A stretch of DNA of 64,000 nt from Spiroplasma endosymbiont of Dioctria linearis (GTDB lineage: Bacteria > Bacillota_I > Bacilli_A > Mycoplasmatales > Mycoplasmataceae), in the NCBI RefSeq assembly GCF_964030865.1, contig NZ_OZ034984.1, positions 434,001 through 498,000 of the forward strand, read 5' to 3'. This document shows positions 50,846 to 61,866 of this stretch, piece after piece. A program made the position numbers and the translations under genes. The notes under the pieces were generated by a model. That model was not told the DNA's origin. It saw nothing but the letters and a program-made list of their open reading frames with translations, and searched no databases. Each line of letters opens with the position of its first letter. The stretch's first letter is position 1.

Positions 50846-51568
50846 TTATTTTTTAAATGTTTTTAATGAAAGATACAAAAAATAACTTAAAGTCCCTATT
50901 CAACCCAATATTACAAATCCAGCAATTAGTAATTTTGTTGTAGATAATTCTATTGATCCAACAACATGACTGTAAAACATATATAAACATCCAAAAGGAG
51001 TTAATACTTCTATATAATAGAAACTTTGATTTTCCGCCATTAAACTTTGAAATGGAATAATTAAACCTGATAAAAGCAAAAATAAATAAAATAATAGCAT
51101 TGAAAAAGGAATTATAGAGTTAATTGAAGTAACTAAAGAACCCAAAATTATAGCTATCATAAAAGCTAATGAATAAGAAATAATTGGAAATATTAATAGC
51201 ATTAAAATAGCTTTATAATCAATATTTACTTTGAAGGCCAATATTGTAATTAAAAAAATTATGAAAGAAACAAATGTAAATATAATTAAATTAACTAAGT
51301 ATAAAGCAAGCGTATATCTTTTTATTGCTCCCTGAATGATTAAATAGTGTTTAATTCTCTTTTCAATTTTATCTGAACAAAAATAAATGCTTATTGGAAT
51401 AATTGTTCCAGCTAAAGATATTAACAATATTATTCCCATTAGTCCATAGTGCAAATATTCTCTTCCAAGTAACAGCCCAAAAATTATTATTAATACTATG
51501 GGAAAAACTACAGAGAAAAGTCAATTGATTGGAGTTTTTATGACTCTTAAAAATTCAGCTTTAAACAT
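50846..51568 (-). CDS. ABC-2-type transporter permease, second exporter
   Basis: A 240 aa protein with six hydrophobic segments, for example WLFSVVFPIVLIIIFGLLLG and LLFYLFLLLSGLIIPFQSLM. The loop ending in EVLTPFGCLYMF is typical of ABC-2 permeases. Its ATG overlaps the original end of the upstream ATPase gene, so the pair is coupled. Trp are TGA (three). No terminator is evident after it. Confidence 0.85.
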
Positions 51569-51633
51569 CTTCTGCAACCATCTCTTCTAATATCCTTACT
51601 CTATGCTGGTAGTTTCCTTCTAATTTAAAATCT

Positions 51634-52230
51634 TTAATAATTTTTCCTTTTTCTAAAAAAAATAACTCTATTACAAATCTTTGCTACCTCCTCAGGATTA
51701 TGTGACACTAATAGTAAATTAATCTCATTATTTTGATAGACATAATTATAAATAATATTAATTATTTTAATTTTTCATTTGTAATCAAGTGAAGTTGAAA
51801 TTTCGTCCAAGACTAAAAAATTGGGTTTATTTAATAAAGCAATTAGAAATTTAAATTTTTGTTGTTGACCTGCTGAAATTTTTATAAACTTATTATTCAT
51901 AATTTCTTTTAATTCAAAATTATTAAAATATATATTATGATCCAAACTTATTTTATATAATTTGCAATATAAATAAAAAATATCTTTCAGACTAATGTCT
52001 GCATTAAAATTTGAATCTTGAAAAACAGCATTATAAATATATTTTTTATCACAATAAAAATTTCCTTTATATGAATTTTTTAGATTTAAAATTAATTCTA
52101 TAAGAGTTGTTTTACCTGCACCATTTAATCCCATAAATGCTATTCTATCACCATCATTAATAATAAAACTTTCAATATCAAGAACTTTATTTTTTTTATA
52201 AAAATATTTAAGTTTAGTTAACTTAATCAT
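51634..52230 (-). CDS. ABC transporter ATP-binding protein, frameshifted near its C-terminus
   Basis: The open frame encodes 198 aa: Walker A MGLNGAGKTTLIEL, signature ISAGQQQKFKFLIALL, Walker B FLVLDEISTSLD and H-loop LLVSHNPEEVAKI are complete. It ends in an unnatural VIFFRKRKNY after an 8-base T run on its strand (plus-strand A8 at 51655-51662). Removing one base there restores RVIFLEKGKIIKDFKLEGNY and a stop at 51561-51563 that overlaps the permease start. The short form keeps all catalytic motifs and may still work; only about 30 C-terminal residues are lost. Confidence 0.85.
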
Positions 52231-52364
52231 CTTCTCTCTCCTTTTATAATAATTTGATTGTTATTGAAAATGTTTTGAGCAATTAATAATAGTTGCAGTA
52301 ATACATAATTCTAAAACATAAAAAAATTACAAGAAATTAAATAATTAAAACTTTATTAAAATAA

Positions 52365-52396
52365 AAAATAAAACTTTATGTAAAAAGTTTTATTTT
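52365..52396 (-). terminator. Terminator after deoC
   Basis: A 12-bp stem (52365-52376 with 52385-52396), eight-base loop, A/T ends. It lies 12 bp past the deoC stop and closes the nagA-deoC operon. Confidence 0.85.
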
Positions 52397-52407
52397 AATT
52401 ATTAATT

Positions 52408-53070
52408 TTAATACCCATTCTTGTGTTCTTCACCTTTAACAATTGCAACTCCACCACTTGTTCCTAAACGTGACGCACCATTTTCAATCATTTGCATAGC
52501 ATCATCATAGGTTCTAACTCCACCAGCTGCTTTAACTTTTGCATTATCTTTTACAATTGATTTCATTAATGCAACATCTTTAAAAGTAGCACCCCCTGAT
52601 GAAAATCCTGTTGAAGTTTTTACAAATTCTAAATTTGCTTTTAATGCTAATTCACAACATTTAATAATTTCCTCTTGTGTCAATAAACAATTTTCTAAAA
52701 TTACTTTTACGCAATTATTTAGTGCTGCTTTTTTTACAGCAACCATATCATTTAAAACCAAATCTCAATTAGCATCTTTTACTGCTCCTACATTTATTAC
52801 CATATCGATTTCACTTGCACCATTTTCAATTGCTTGTTTTGCTTCAAACGCCTTTACTTCACTTGTTGTTGCTCCTAATGGAAATCCCACAACAGTTGTT
52901 ATGCCAACATTACTTCCTTTTAATAAAGATTTTGCATAAATTACATGACTTGGATTAATGCAAACTGTTGCAAAGTCATATTCTTTAGCTTCAATACATA
53001 ATTTTTCTATTTCAACTTTTTTAGCATCCGCTTTTAATAAAGTATGATCAATATACTTGTTTAATTTCAT
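52408..53070 (-). CDS. deoC: Deoxyribose-phosphate aldolase
   Basis: A 220 aa class I aldolase, normal length. The Schiff-base Lys sits in [15 protein letters not shown]. Other signatures are [34 protein letters not shown] and the proton-relay [13 protein letters not shown]. It splits deoxyribose-5-P to glyceraldehyde-3-P and acetaldehyde. ATG at 53070 has AGGAG 9-10 bases before it; longer readings overlap the oxidoreductase gene. Last gene of the nagA-membrane protein-Gfo/Idh-deoC operon, 1 bp after the oxidoreductase stop. Confidence 0.96.
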
Positions 53071-53071
53071 C

Positions 53072-54052
53072 TTAAATTTCTCCTGGCTTTTCTTGATTTT
53101 TTTCAACAAGATTTAAAACTCTTACTGTTTCACAACTAATGTCTAATAAATAATCTCTTAAATTAAAATCATTTTCAGCTATCATTTTTAAGAAAACTGA
53201 TATTTCGTATTCAAATAAATCTTTATCACTTTCCGTTTTATGAATTACTTCAGCTTCATTTGAATTAGTTTTATAAACATTGATTTCTTCTAATTCTATA
53301 ACATTTTTAAACGTCATAGTTGCAATATCTGATAGTAACTCATTTTCAATTATTCCTCTACTTGCTTTACTACAAACTATATTTGTTAAAACATCACTAT
53401 CATGTTTTAAAATAACACAATCATTCATTCCACTTCCGTTGCCAAGCCTTTGACCCATTGATTTAACTTCAATAACTGGCCCAAAAAGAGCAATGCTTAA
53501 TTCAACTGGATAAATTAACATATCATAAGTTGAACCCTTACCTAGTTTTGAATCAAAAACTGAATCATATTGTCCCATTTTAACTTGAGCCATTCTTGAA
53601 GAATAGCGATTCAAATTTAAATTAGCAATAAATGGTTGGTAGCTTTTAACAAACTTAAATAAATGAGAAATTTGCGGACAGTGAAATGTTTTATAAGCTT
53701 CCATTAAAAAAACATTGTTTCTTTTTGCAATCTCTGATATCTCAAGTGCTTGTTCAAAAGACAGTGTTAATGGTTTTTCAAGTAAAACATGTTTTTGTTG
53801 TGTTAAAAAATATTTAGCTTGTTCATAATGTAAACCATTTGGTGAGGCAATATAAACTGCATCAACTTCATCTAACATTTGATCAAAATTATCAACAGCT
53901 TTAGCATATAACTTATGATCACGAATAAAATCTTTTGCTCTAGTTTTATCTCTTGAATAGCAACATACAACTTTACAATTTGGATTTTTTACAGCAGCAT
54001 TTATAAACTGTTGTGTAATTTTTGAAGTACCAATTGTTCCAAACTTAATCAT
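53072..54052 (-). CDS. Gfo/Idh/MocA-family oxidoreductase
   Basis: A 326 aa NAD(P)-dependent oxidoreductase. Rossmann start [39 protein letters not shown], and the family motif [15 protein letters not shown] with catalytic Lys. The C-terminal alpha/beta domain follows ([20 protein letters not shown]). Substrate not clear, probably a sugar or inositol derivative. GGAGGA before the ATG at 54052. Overlaps the membrane-protein gene by 8 bp. Standard length. Confidence 0.9.
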   Translation of the reverse strand: MIKFGTIGTSKITQQFINAAVKNPNCKVVCCYSRDKTRAKDFIRDHKLYAKAVDNFDQMLDEVDAVYIASPNGLHYEQAKYFLTQQKHVLLEKPLTLSFEQALEISEIAKRNNVFLMEAYKTFHCPQISHLFKFVKSYQPFIANLNLNRYSSRMAQVKMGQYDSVFDSKLGKGSTYDMLIYPVELSIALFGPVIEVKSMGQRLGNGSGMNDCVILKHDSDVLTNIVCSKASRGIIENELLSDIATMTFKNVIELEEINVYKTNSNEAEVIHKTESDKDLFEYEISVFLKMIAENDFNLRDYLLDISCETVRVLNLVEKNQEKPGEI

Positions 54053-54623
54053 GTTCTTCCTCCTGCATAAATGGATTAAAATCCTCATCTTTTTTTTCTA
54101 TTACTTTTGACTTTTCTTTACTAACTTTCATTTTAATTTCATCCTCTTGTTCAAATCATAATTTATTTGCAATTACTTGTTCTGATAATCTTGAAAAGCT
54201 TTCTAGTATCGAAATAACTACTCCCAAAATTAATTGGACTATAATAAATATTATAACCATTACATAAATATTTTTTGAAACAAAGAATATAATTAAAATA
54301 TCAATAATTGAAAGAATAAAAATAGTTAAAATAAATATTGAGCATAAAAGTATTTGAATTTTTTCTCTTCTAATATAATTATAGTTTAATTTTTTATTAA
54401 CATTTCTTCTAAGAAAAAAGAAAATCAATAAACTTGCAATAGCTGATATTAATAATAAAATTTGAATTGCAATATAGGTTTTGTTATCTATTAATAAATT
54501 TTGTCCATCACTTTTAAAAACATTAATAAATGATATTAATGAAATTGAATAATTAAAAATTAATCCTAAAGTCAATAAGAATTTTATCATAGTAAAACTT
54601 CTTGGATTAACTTTACTTTTCAT
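54045..54623 (-). CDS. Membrane protein, 192 aa, in the nagA operon
   Basis: Four hydrophobic segments: IKFLLTLGLIFNYSISLISF, IAIQILLLISAIASLLIFFF, ILLCSIFILTIFILSIIDIL, and VMVIIFIIVQLILGVVISIL. The C-terminus is acidic and charged. The ATG at 54623 overlaps the end of nagA by 11 bp, and its end overlaps the oxidoreductase start by 8 bp, so it is embedded in the operon. Unrecognised; not a clear transporter. TGA is used once as Trp. Confidence 0.75.
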
Positions 54624-55755
54624 AAACCTTTTCACCTTCTACAAATGTTTTTAAAACTTCTAAATTTTTATTCAGAACAACTAAATCAGCAAATTTGTTT
54701 TTTTCAATACTTCCTCGCTTATTAAAAATTTTTAATTGCTTTGCAATATTGATTGAAGTCATTTTAATTAATTCTGTCATTTTAATTTCAGGATTAGCTT
54801 CAAGCATTACTCTAACATTAAAATCATAAGTCGCACCTGCTCCTGCTAAAACACCACTATCTTTTAATGAAACTCTCATTCCCTTTTTAATTACTTCTAA
54901 ATTTCCTAATTTATATTCACCATCATCTAATCCCTTTGCATTCATAGCATCTGTTATAATGCAAATACCATTTGCTCCTTTAATCTTATAAATTAATTTT
55001 AAAGTATCTTTTTCAATATGAATTCCATCAGTAATTACTTCACATAAAATATCATCTTTATATAAACTAAAAGTTGCAAGTCCAGGTTCATACTGACTAA
55101 CTCCACTCATTCCATTAAATAAATGAGTTACATGTCTAAAACCAATTTCATAATCTTTTTCACATTGAGAAAAACTCATGTTTGTGTGACCAACACTTGG
55201 TAAAATATTATTTTCCAAGAGATACTTGGTAAAACTACCATCTTGTAAGTCAGCTGCATAAGTCATAATTCTTATATTATCATTTGATGCTTTAACTAAC
55301 TCTTTTAAATATTCAATATTTGGATTTGTTAATAAAGAAACTTCATGCGCTCCTTTTTTTTCTTTTGATATGAAAGGACCTTCCATATGTAAGCCTAAAC
55401 ATTTTGATCCTAACTTTTGATTTTCCATAAATTTACTAAATTCTTTTAAATACTTAATATTATTTTCCTTAGAATTGGTAACACTAGCTTGAACATAACT
55501 TGTAATACCCTCTTTTGATACATTTTTTGAGAAATTTTCAAAAGCACTTATTGTTCCATTTTCAAAGTCGTAACCATAACCACCATGAACGTGACAGTCA
55601 ATAAATCCAGGTAAAAGTCAATTGCCTTCAATATCAATACCTTCAAAATTAGTTTTACCCCTATTAATTGATTTAATAATTTTATTTTCTATTTCTAATC
55701 AACCATTTTCAATTACTTCATTTTCAATTACAATGTTAGCATTCTTTATAATCAT
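54613..55755 (-). CDS. nagA: N-acetylglucosamine-6-phosphate deacetylase
   Basis: A 380 aa amidohydrolase-fold enzyme of typical length. Metal and active-site motifs: FIDCHVHGGYGYDF, LGLHMEGPFIS, SVGHTNMSF, HVTHLFNGMSG, EVITDGIHIEK and CIITDAMNAKG with the catalytic Asp. It makes glucosamine-6-P and acetate from GlcNAc-6-P; the NagB-like protein at 3613 would take the next step. First gene of the nagA-membrane protein-Gfo/Idh-deoC operon. GGAGC before the ATG. Confidence 0.96.
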
Positions 55756-55829
55756 ATTTTAGCTCCTAACAACTATATTTTAAGTCAAAAAGTGAAAACT
55801 TTATTAAAGAAATTAAATAATTCAAGATT

Positions 55830-58040
55830 TTATTGCTCTTTTAATAACATAATTGCTTCTTTTAAAGTAGTTAATCTTGCTTTTGGGTTCCTATTACAAG
55901 CTTTTATAAAAAGTAACTGATCTGAAATTATAAACAAATTTTGTTTTGCTCTTGTAATAGCAGTATACAACATTTTCTTATTAAGTATAAAATTAGAGTT
56001 TCTATTATTTCCATCTAAAATAATAATTGTATTTTTATATTCACTTCCTTGAGTTTTATGAATTGAACAAGCATAACTCAATTTGATTTTTTGAAATGAA
56101 CTTAATCCCATTTCTATTTCTCTTTCATTAAAAACTATTTTTGCAGTTTTTAATTTATCACCAATGAAATTTAATTCTTTAATATAACCTACATCTCCAT
56201 TTGAAAGTTCATAGATTGGGTCATTTTCAATATACATAACTTTATCATTTACTCTAAACTCTAAATCATATCTTTTATAAACTTTTGATTTAGAAGGATT
56301 AACTAAATTTTGAATAATGTTATTTAAATTATCAATACCTAAATTTTCTTTATACATCGGAGCAATAATTTGCAAATCATTTAATTGATCTTCAATACTT
56401 GTTGGATTTAAATTACTATATGTATCTTTTAAAATATTGACAATATGTTCATAGTCCTTTGAAAAAGTGAATTTAACATTTGAAGTATTTTCAAAATTGA
56501 AATTATTAATAGTTTCATTTTTAATTGCATCTGAAAGTTCAATAATAGAATTAATCTCTCCTTCACTATTTAATTGTCGATTATTTTTAATAAGTCTTGT
56601 TGTTTTAAAATAATTACTAACAATTAAATCTTCATAAAGATTACCATAACTAACACTTGGTAGTTGTTCCACATCTCCTACTAATAGCATTTTTTTAATA
56701 CCTTTTACTCCTCTTAAAAGAGAAGCAAATAAATGATTATCTATCATTGAACACTCATCAATAACAACTAAATTTTTAAATATTGGTTTATTTTCATTTG
56801 CTTCAAAAATATCATTACCAGAATATTGTAATAGCCTATGAATTGTTGAAGTTTTGTATCCTGAATCATCTTTTATTTTTCCAGCTGCTCTACCAGTTGG
56901 TGCAGTTAGTGCAAAATTATTATCGTTATAGACTAGTTCATACATTTTTACAATTCCAGTAATAACTGTTGTCTTACCAGTACCAGGTCCTCCTGTTATT
57001 ATTGAAATATCATTTTCCATAAAGTTTTTAATTGCTTCCACTTGTTCGTTATTATATTTAAAATTTTTAATTCCACTTCTAGAAGAAATAAAATTTTCAA
57101 CTTCTTCCAATTTTTCTTCAAAGTTAAATTCTCTTTTTAAATAGTTAGTTCTATTTAGCAAGTTAAATAATTCTTTTGCAATAAATTGTTCATCTTCATA
57201 ACTCTCTTTAGTATAAATTTTTTGATTTTTAAAATAAATAATTTTTTGATTTTTTGCATAAAGAAGTTTATTTCTAATTTCCTCATCACTTAAATTAAAA
57301 TGTGTTTTCATTTTTTTAAGCAGTTGATTTATATCAGTAAAAGTATTTCCCTCTTTAAAAAGAATTTCTTTTACAAACTCATTTGCAAATCAAGAAACTC
57401 TTCTTTCATCATTTTCTTCCATGCCAAAAGTAGTACAGACTCTGTCAACTTCATAAAATGGTTGCATTCCTTTTTCATTTGCATAACTATAAAAGTCTTC
57501 TCTTAAAATTTGTTCAATAAAATTAATATCCTCCTCTTCCTTCTGTAATAAATTTAAAAATTCTATTTTTAAATTATTTTCCACAAATATGTCTAAAATT
57601 TTTGTATCACCAAATTTTGAAATAACTACATCATAAATTATTTCTGCTTTTGCTTGTGTCATATCTTTTATATTAAATAACTCAGTCTTATTATTCATTA
57701 TTTTTGCAAAAACATCATCTTTAAAATATTCAACAATATTTTTTGCTAAATTTTTTCCAACAGTTGGAAAGATTGGCGAACTTAAATACTTAATCAAACC
57801 ATCCTGATCAAAAGTTTTGACCTGACTAAAACTTTTTATTGATAAACTTTTTTGATTTCTTTTTGTATCATCAACTTCTTCACCACTAACTTCATAAATA
57901 ATACCAATTTTCATCATTCCAATTGGTCCTGTTATTACAATTGATTTTTTTTCATCGCTAAACAAAACAAAAATTGCTATCGCATAGCCATTATCTGATT
58001 TAAAAATAAATTTTGACACTTTACCTTTGTACTGTTTCAT
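55830..58040 (-). CDS. recD2: RecD2-type ATP-dependent DNA helicase
   Basis: A 736 aa superfamily 1 helicase. N-terminal OB-like domain (MKQYKGKVSKFIFKSDNGYA), helix-hairpin-helix segment (LSSPIFPTVGKNLAKNIVEY), then motor domain: Walker A ITGGPGTGKTTVITG near residue 352, DECSMIDNHLFASLL, VGDVEQLPSVSYGNLYEDL, and C-terminal ACSIHKTQGSEYKNTI and YTAITRAKQN. No RecB/C partner is needed in this class. One TGA (Trp) at position 217 splits it under the standard code. Single gene upstream of nagA. Confidence 0.95.
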
Positions 58041-58082
58041 GTTTCTTACTTTCTAAAATTATATTAATTTAATCATAATTAA

Positions 58083-58106
58083 AATAAAAAAACACATAAT
58101 GTGTTT
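58083..58106 (-). terminator. Terminator after parC
   Basis: An 8-bp stem AAACACAT/ATGTGTTT (58090-58097 with 58099-58106), T's on the minus strand, starting right after the parC stop. Confidence 0.8.
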
Positions 58107-60842
58107 CTAAATTAAGTCTTCTAAATCTAATTTAAGTTCACTAGTTTCTTCATCACTAATACTTACTTTTTTACTTTCATTAGATTCTCTTGATTCCTTG
58201 ATCATTTCTTCTTGAAACTCTTCAGATATTATTTCATCTTCAACTTCATCAAGAATTATTTCTTCTTCAACTTCATCAAGAACTATTTCTTCTTTAATTT
58301 CACTATTTATATTTTCAGATTTTTCAATTTTATCAACCGCTATTTTTTTAGCGGCTAACTGCTTTTTTACATTCACAACTTTCTTTGGCTCTTCATCATC
58401 TCCACCTTTTGGAGTTGGTGGTACATCATTATTATTAACAATGAATGATTTTTCTAAAGTTGTTGTAATTATTTCAGCCATATCTAAATCTTCTGGTACA
58501 TCTTCTAAGTCAGCAAATTTAAAGTTTTTAACATTTAATTGTATTAAATTATCTTCTTCATCAAGAATATTTAAAATATCATTTGTTTGAATATTATATA
58601 AGAATGTTGCAAACTCATCACGTTTTTTATTTCAAGGATATAATCTAACTCCTCTTTTTGGTCTTGCCATAATTGGAACATGATCTTGTTTAATTTTTTT
58701 AACATTTCCTTTATTTGTAATGATTAAAACATCACCATTACCAAATGCTTTACCAGCAACAATATCTTCATCTTTAACTACAGTTGACTTAACTCCTTTT
58801 GCATTAGGACCTGCTGAAGGTATTTCAGCAATATCATATCTAACAGCAAAACCTGTTCTTGTTAACATTGTTGCAGATTTTGTTTTTGAAGTTACAAGTG
58901 AAGCTGATACAAGTTCATCTTCATTTTGTAATTTAATAATTCTAAAAGGTTTTGAAAACATTTTAGTTTCTAAATCTTCAACTGGTGTACGTTTTATCAT
59001 TCCCTTTTTAGTTGCTAAAAGTATTTCTTGTTTTGCATTTTTAAATTGTTTAACAACAAATGCAGCAAGAATTCTTTCATTTCCAGAAATTGTTGCAACT
59101 TTATTTATATGCATTCCAATTTCTTTTCATTTACTTGGAATAATTTTATAAACAGGAATTGAATAATATGTTCCTGCACTTGATACAAGTAAAATAAAAT
59201 CTAAACTTGAAGCTGGAACTTGTGAAATTCAAATATCATTTGGTTTACGTTTGAAATCCTCCATTGAGTTTTTTCCCAATTGAGAGTCTTCAATTGCTTT
59301 TAAATAACCATCTTGAGAAATTCAAATTGTGTAATCTTTTTGTACAATAGTTTTTTTTATTTCAACTTCAATATTTTCAATTTCACTAACAACTTGACTT
59401 CTTCTTGGAACACCAAATTCTTTTTTTGTTGCTATCAACTGTTCAATTACTTTTTGATCAAGAACTTTAACATCACCTAAAATCGCTTTATAGCCTTCAA
59501 TTAAAGACGATAATTCTTTTTTCTCTTCTTCTAATTTAACAATATCAGTTGAAGTTAATCTATATAGTCTTAAATCAACAATAGCTATTGCTTGAGTCTC
59601 ACTAAATTGATATTTTTCAATTAAGTTTGCAATGGCATCGCTTCTATTTGAAGAATGTCTAATTATTTTAATAACTTCATCAAGAATTGAAATAGCTTTA
59701 ATTAGCCCTTCAATGATTTCTAATCTTTTTTCAGCTTTTTCTAAATCAAATTTAGTTTTTCTTGAAAAAATTTCTTTGTAATGCTTAATATAAGCAGTAA
59801 TAATATCAATTATTCCCAATTGTTTTGGTTGTTTTTCAACAATCACAACATTATTATAGTTATATGAAATTTGTAAAGGTGTATTTTTTAATAAAAATTT
59901 TCTTGTAATTTCATAGTCAGCTTTAGGAGAAAGTTCAATTACAATTCTTAAACCAGTTCTATCAGTTTCATCACGAACTTCTTTTACTTCTAAATGAGGA
60001 TTTGCATCAACAACATCTCCCATTTTTTTAACAAGATCTTGTTTAATAATTTCATAAGGAATTTCATCAATAACAAGATTGTCACCTTCTCTATGAATTT
60101 TTGATTGAACAATTACTCTTCCTTTACCAGTTGCAAATGCAGAGTCAATTCCTTCTTGACCCATAACAATTCCTCCAGTTGGAAAGTCTGGTCCTTTAAC
60201 GATTTTTGAAATATCACTTAATTTTATTTTCGGATTTTTAATAGTTGCAATAACTGCATCTATTATTTCAATACTATTATGAGGAGGCATATTTGTTGCA
60301 TAACCAGCAGCAATTCCTGTAGCACCATTTACCAAGATATTTGGAAAATATCCTGGTAAAACTGTCGGTTCTCTTTCAGAATCATCATAGTTTGGTGCAA
60401 AAAGAACAGTATTTTTTTGCAAGTCAGCCAAAATAATACTTGATATTTTAGCAAGTCTTGTTTCAGTATAACGCATAGCAGCAGCACTATCACCATCAAT
60501 AGAACCATTGTTACCATGCATGTCAACTAAAGGAATATTTAATTTTCATGGTTGACTCATACGAACTAATGCATCATAAACAGAAGTATCACCATGGGGG
60601 TGATATTTACCAATAACATCTCCAACCACACGAGCAGACTTTTTATAAGCTCTATCATGAGTTAAATTTATTTCGTTCATTGTAAATAAAATACGTCTTT
60701 GTACTGGTTTTAATCCATCTCTTACATCAGGTAAAGCTCTTTCTTGAATAATATACTTGGCATATCTTCCAAATCGATCACCCATTAAGTCTTCAAGCGC
60801 GAAATTAATTATTCCTTTTTCTTCTTTATTATTATTTGACAT
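58107..60842 (-). CDS. parC: DNA topoisomerase IV subunit A
   Basis: A 911 aa subunit. The N-terminal DALP-type motif [19 protein letters not shown], the quinolone-resistance region [20 protein letters not shown] (with Thr where many ParC have Ser), and the catalytic Tyr in [13 protein letters not shown] near residue 124 are clear. The C-terminal beta-propeller repeats are shorter than in GyrA, with no GyrA-box, so ParC fits better. A ~130 residue Glu/Asp-rich tail ([16 protein letters not shown] end) is an unusual extension. AGGAGG before the ATG. TGA Trp codons occur throughout. Partner parE lies upstream, separated by an unknown gene. Confidence 0.95.
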
Positions 60843-60854
60843 TTTTATATCCTC

Positions 60855-61850
60855 CTAGTTTATATCAAAGTCCATCTCACTAATATCAGTGTTAATGAAG
60901 TCGATAATATTTAAATTTTTGATTGTTTTTCTACCCTCATATGATAATTCTCAAAGTCCAGTAATTGAGTTTTGAACATATAATTTTGGATTATTTTTTG
61001 ATACTAAACTTCTTCCAAGATTTGCCATTATTTTACTTACTTCTTCATCTTTTCTGATTTGAATATAAACTTTTTCCAATTCTTCAATTTCATTAATATT
61101 AGCTTCTAAGCTAACTTCATTAACTTTATTTTTATCTTCAGCTGCTAAACCAAAATCTATTGTGGCATAACCATTATAATACATTATTTTATCAACTATT
61201 TCAATTGATGAAATATATCTTGGAATACCTTCTATTTTCATAATTTTTTTTGCAAGTAAATTAATTGATTTTAATGAATCATCTATTTTTATAATTACTT
61301 CTTCAAGATTAAGTCCAAAAATCTCAACTGCTCGATCCTCTTCAACTGCAACTGAACGCAAGTTAATAAAGATATTGAAAATATCTATTCTTGTGGAACT
61401 TATTTCTTTTAAAACTTCTTTTGATTTTAAAAGAATTGGTCCTGTTGTTGGGTTTAAATAATATGAATCAGTGAATTCATCATAGACAAGAATACCCACA
61501 TGGGGTTTAGATATTTCTCTTGCTTTTTGCATAACACTTTTGGATTTTTCCAGAAATTTATTTATTGTTTTTATTAATCAGTTTACTTCTTTGTCGTTTT
61601 CTACATTTATTTCAATTCATTGCTCAGTTGCTAAGGATGTGGCTGAGAAATCATTTTCATCATAGTCTGTACTTTTCAATTCAAAAAAAAGGATTGGTTC
61701 TTTGAGTTCATAATAAAAAGAAAATGTATTAAAAATATCTCCATATCTTTTAATTTCTTTATTTATTTTATTATATTCTTCAATTTTTTGAACAATAATC
61801 TTTGCCTTTTGTGCAAAAGAAAGTTTATTTTCCACTTTTACCACATCCAT
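60855..61850 (-). CDS. Hypothetical protein between parE and parC, 331 aa
   Basis: Unrecognised. A soluble, acidic alpha/beta protein. It starts LSFAQKAKIIVQKIEEYNKI and later has TDSYYLNPTTGPILLKSKEV, RSVAVEEDRAVEIFGLNLEE and DKIMYYNGYATIDFGLAAED. No signal, membrane or nucleotide-binding motif is seen. It begins 16 bp after parE and ends 12 bp before parC; the parC ribosome-binding site overlaps its stop. It must be co-transcribed with both. Two TGA codons as Trp are required. Confidence 0.75.
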
Positions 61851-61866
61851 CCTAGCAACTGTTTAA

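Noticed and set aside
54624-54635. GTG start for the membrane protein at 54045
   Set aside because: The ATG at 54623 fits the membrane protein better, and the GTG lies deeper in nagA.
58720-59151. Plus-strand open frame of 143 codons
   Set aside because: Antisense of the parC propeller region, which is clearly coding.
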